Source: Acidimicrobiia bacterium | GTDB lineage: Bacteria > Actinomycetota > Acidimicrobiia > Spongiisociales > UBA5794 | NCBI GenBank assembly: GCA_041393965.1 | Contig: JAWKJB010000003.1 | Location: 124,001 to 188,000, forward strand | Length of the DNA: 64,000 bases | Direction: 5' to 3' | Shown here: positions 63,914-64,000 of the stretch, piece after piece | How the letters are laid out: every line of letters begins with the position of its first letter | How positions within the stretch are numbered: the stretch's first letter is position 1 | Notes under the pieces: generated by a model | Told to the model about the DNA's origin: nothing | What the model saw: only the letters and a program-made list of their open reading frames with translations | Databases searched by the model: none | Position numbers and translations under genes: made by a program

Positions 63914-63968
63914 CCCGTACGGCGCCCACCCTTGCCCCGCCCCTACACTTCGGCGTCGCATCACGCGA

Positions 63969-64000
63969 TGGGGGGTGGTGTAATTGGCAGCACAGATGGT
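63969..64000 (+). tRNA. tRNA-Gln, 5' part only (cut by the window end)
   Basis: TGGGGGGTGG begins a typical tRNA-Gln acceptor stem (T at position 1 is usual for bacterial tRNA-Gln), followed by the D arm TGTAATTGGCAGCACA and the start of the anticodon stem. The anticodon is outside the window. A TACACT box lies about 25 nt upstream (63942-63947). Confidence 0.75.

Overview
The window is GC-rich (roughly 64%), densely coded DNA from an actinobacterium, most likely a deep-branching lineage such as Acidimicrobiia. Supporting this are a bL37-type micro ribosomal protein, an F420/FMN PPOX-family oxidoreductase, an ispE gene followed by tRNA-Gln, a MalT/SARP-like BTAD regulator, frequent GTG/TTG starts and many genes with a TANNNT -10 box only 6-7 nt before the start codon (leaderless mRNAs). 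The genus cannot be named from sequence alone. By eye the tetramer ACGT is almost absent (five copies in 64 kb), and GATGTC/GACATC stand where GACGTC would be expected.

Layout. 1-7.7 kb: a LIV-type ABC transporter end (livH, livM), a universal stress protein, a phenylacetate-CoA-ligase-like enzyme, and the box pathway genes boxC and boxB with an alpha/beta hydrolase, i.e. aerobic CoA-dependent benzoate degradation. 7.7-9.7 kb: a sulfur operon (cysteine-synthase family, TusA-like, DsrE-like) preceded by a 20-residue leader peptide with six cysteines and a terminator hairpin. 9.8-17.2 kb: epoxide hydrolase, NYN-LOTUS protein, HAD hydrolase, 3-hydroxyacyl-CoA dehydrogenase, PPOX oxidoreductase, ThDP enzyme, UppP. 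17.3-24.3 kb: a minus-strand cluster of exported proteins, with two membrane-anchored Ig-like proteins, two homologous secreted proteins (one with a long threonine stalk), a lipoprotein and a PAS-LuxR regulator. I do not recognise this system. 24.5-31.1 kb: a SAF-domain protein, plsY, moeA-moaC-mogA, small membrane and lipoproteins, and a Rieske-FAD oxidoreductase.

31.4-34.4 kb: tRNA-Ala(CGC), a PIN/RHH toxin-antitoxin pair, a degenerate copy of the tRNA 3' half, an ArsR-metal exporter pair and a MazF pair. 34.5-43 kb: lipoproteins (one metallopeptidase-like), a 1078-residue STAND/BTAD regulator and an HTH protein. 42.3-46.2 kb: a sucrose or mannosylfructose type module (GT4 synthase, GH100-like hydrolase, HAD phosphatase). 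46.4-47.9 kb: an ECF sigma factor and its membrane partner. 48.0-50.65 kb: metY-metX behind a complete transcription attenuator with a methionine-rich leader peptide. 50.7-56.5 kb: an MFS transporter, an ABC-2 exporter, a second MazF cassette flanked by a duplication of the permease gene's 3' end, and HU. 56.7-64 kb: a metallopeptidase-like lipoprotein and housekeeping genes (bL37, DUF192, rsmI, AbrB, metG, tatD, rsmA, ispE, start of tRNA-Gln).

The most notable observations are the Met attenuator, the poly-Cys leader, the toxin-antitoxin cassettes bracketed by copies of a neighbouring gene's 3' end with no integrase, the near absence of ACGT, and the unrecognised surface-protein cluster. All calls come from reading the sequence; no database search was run.
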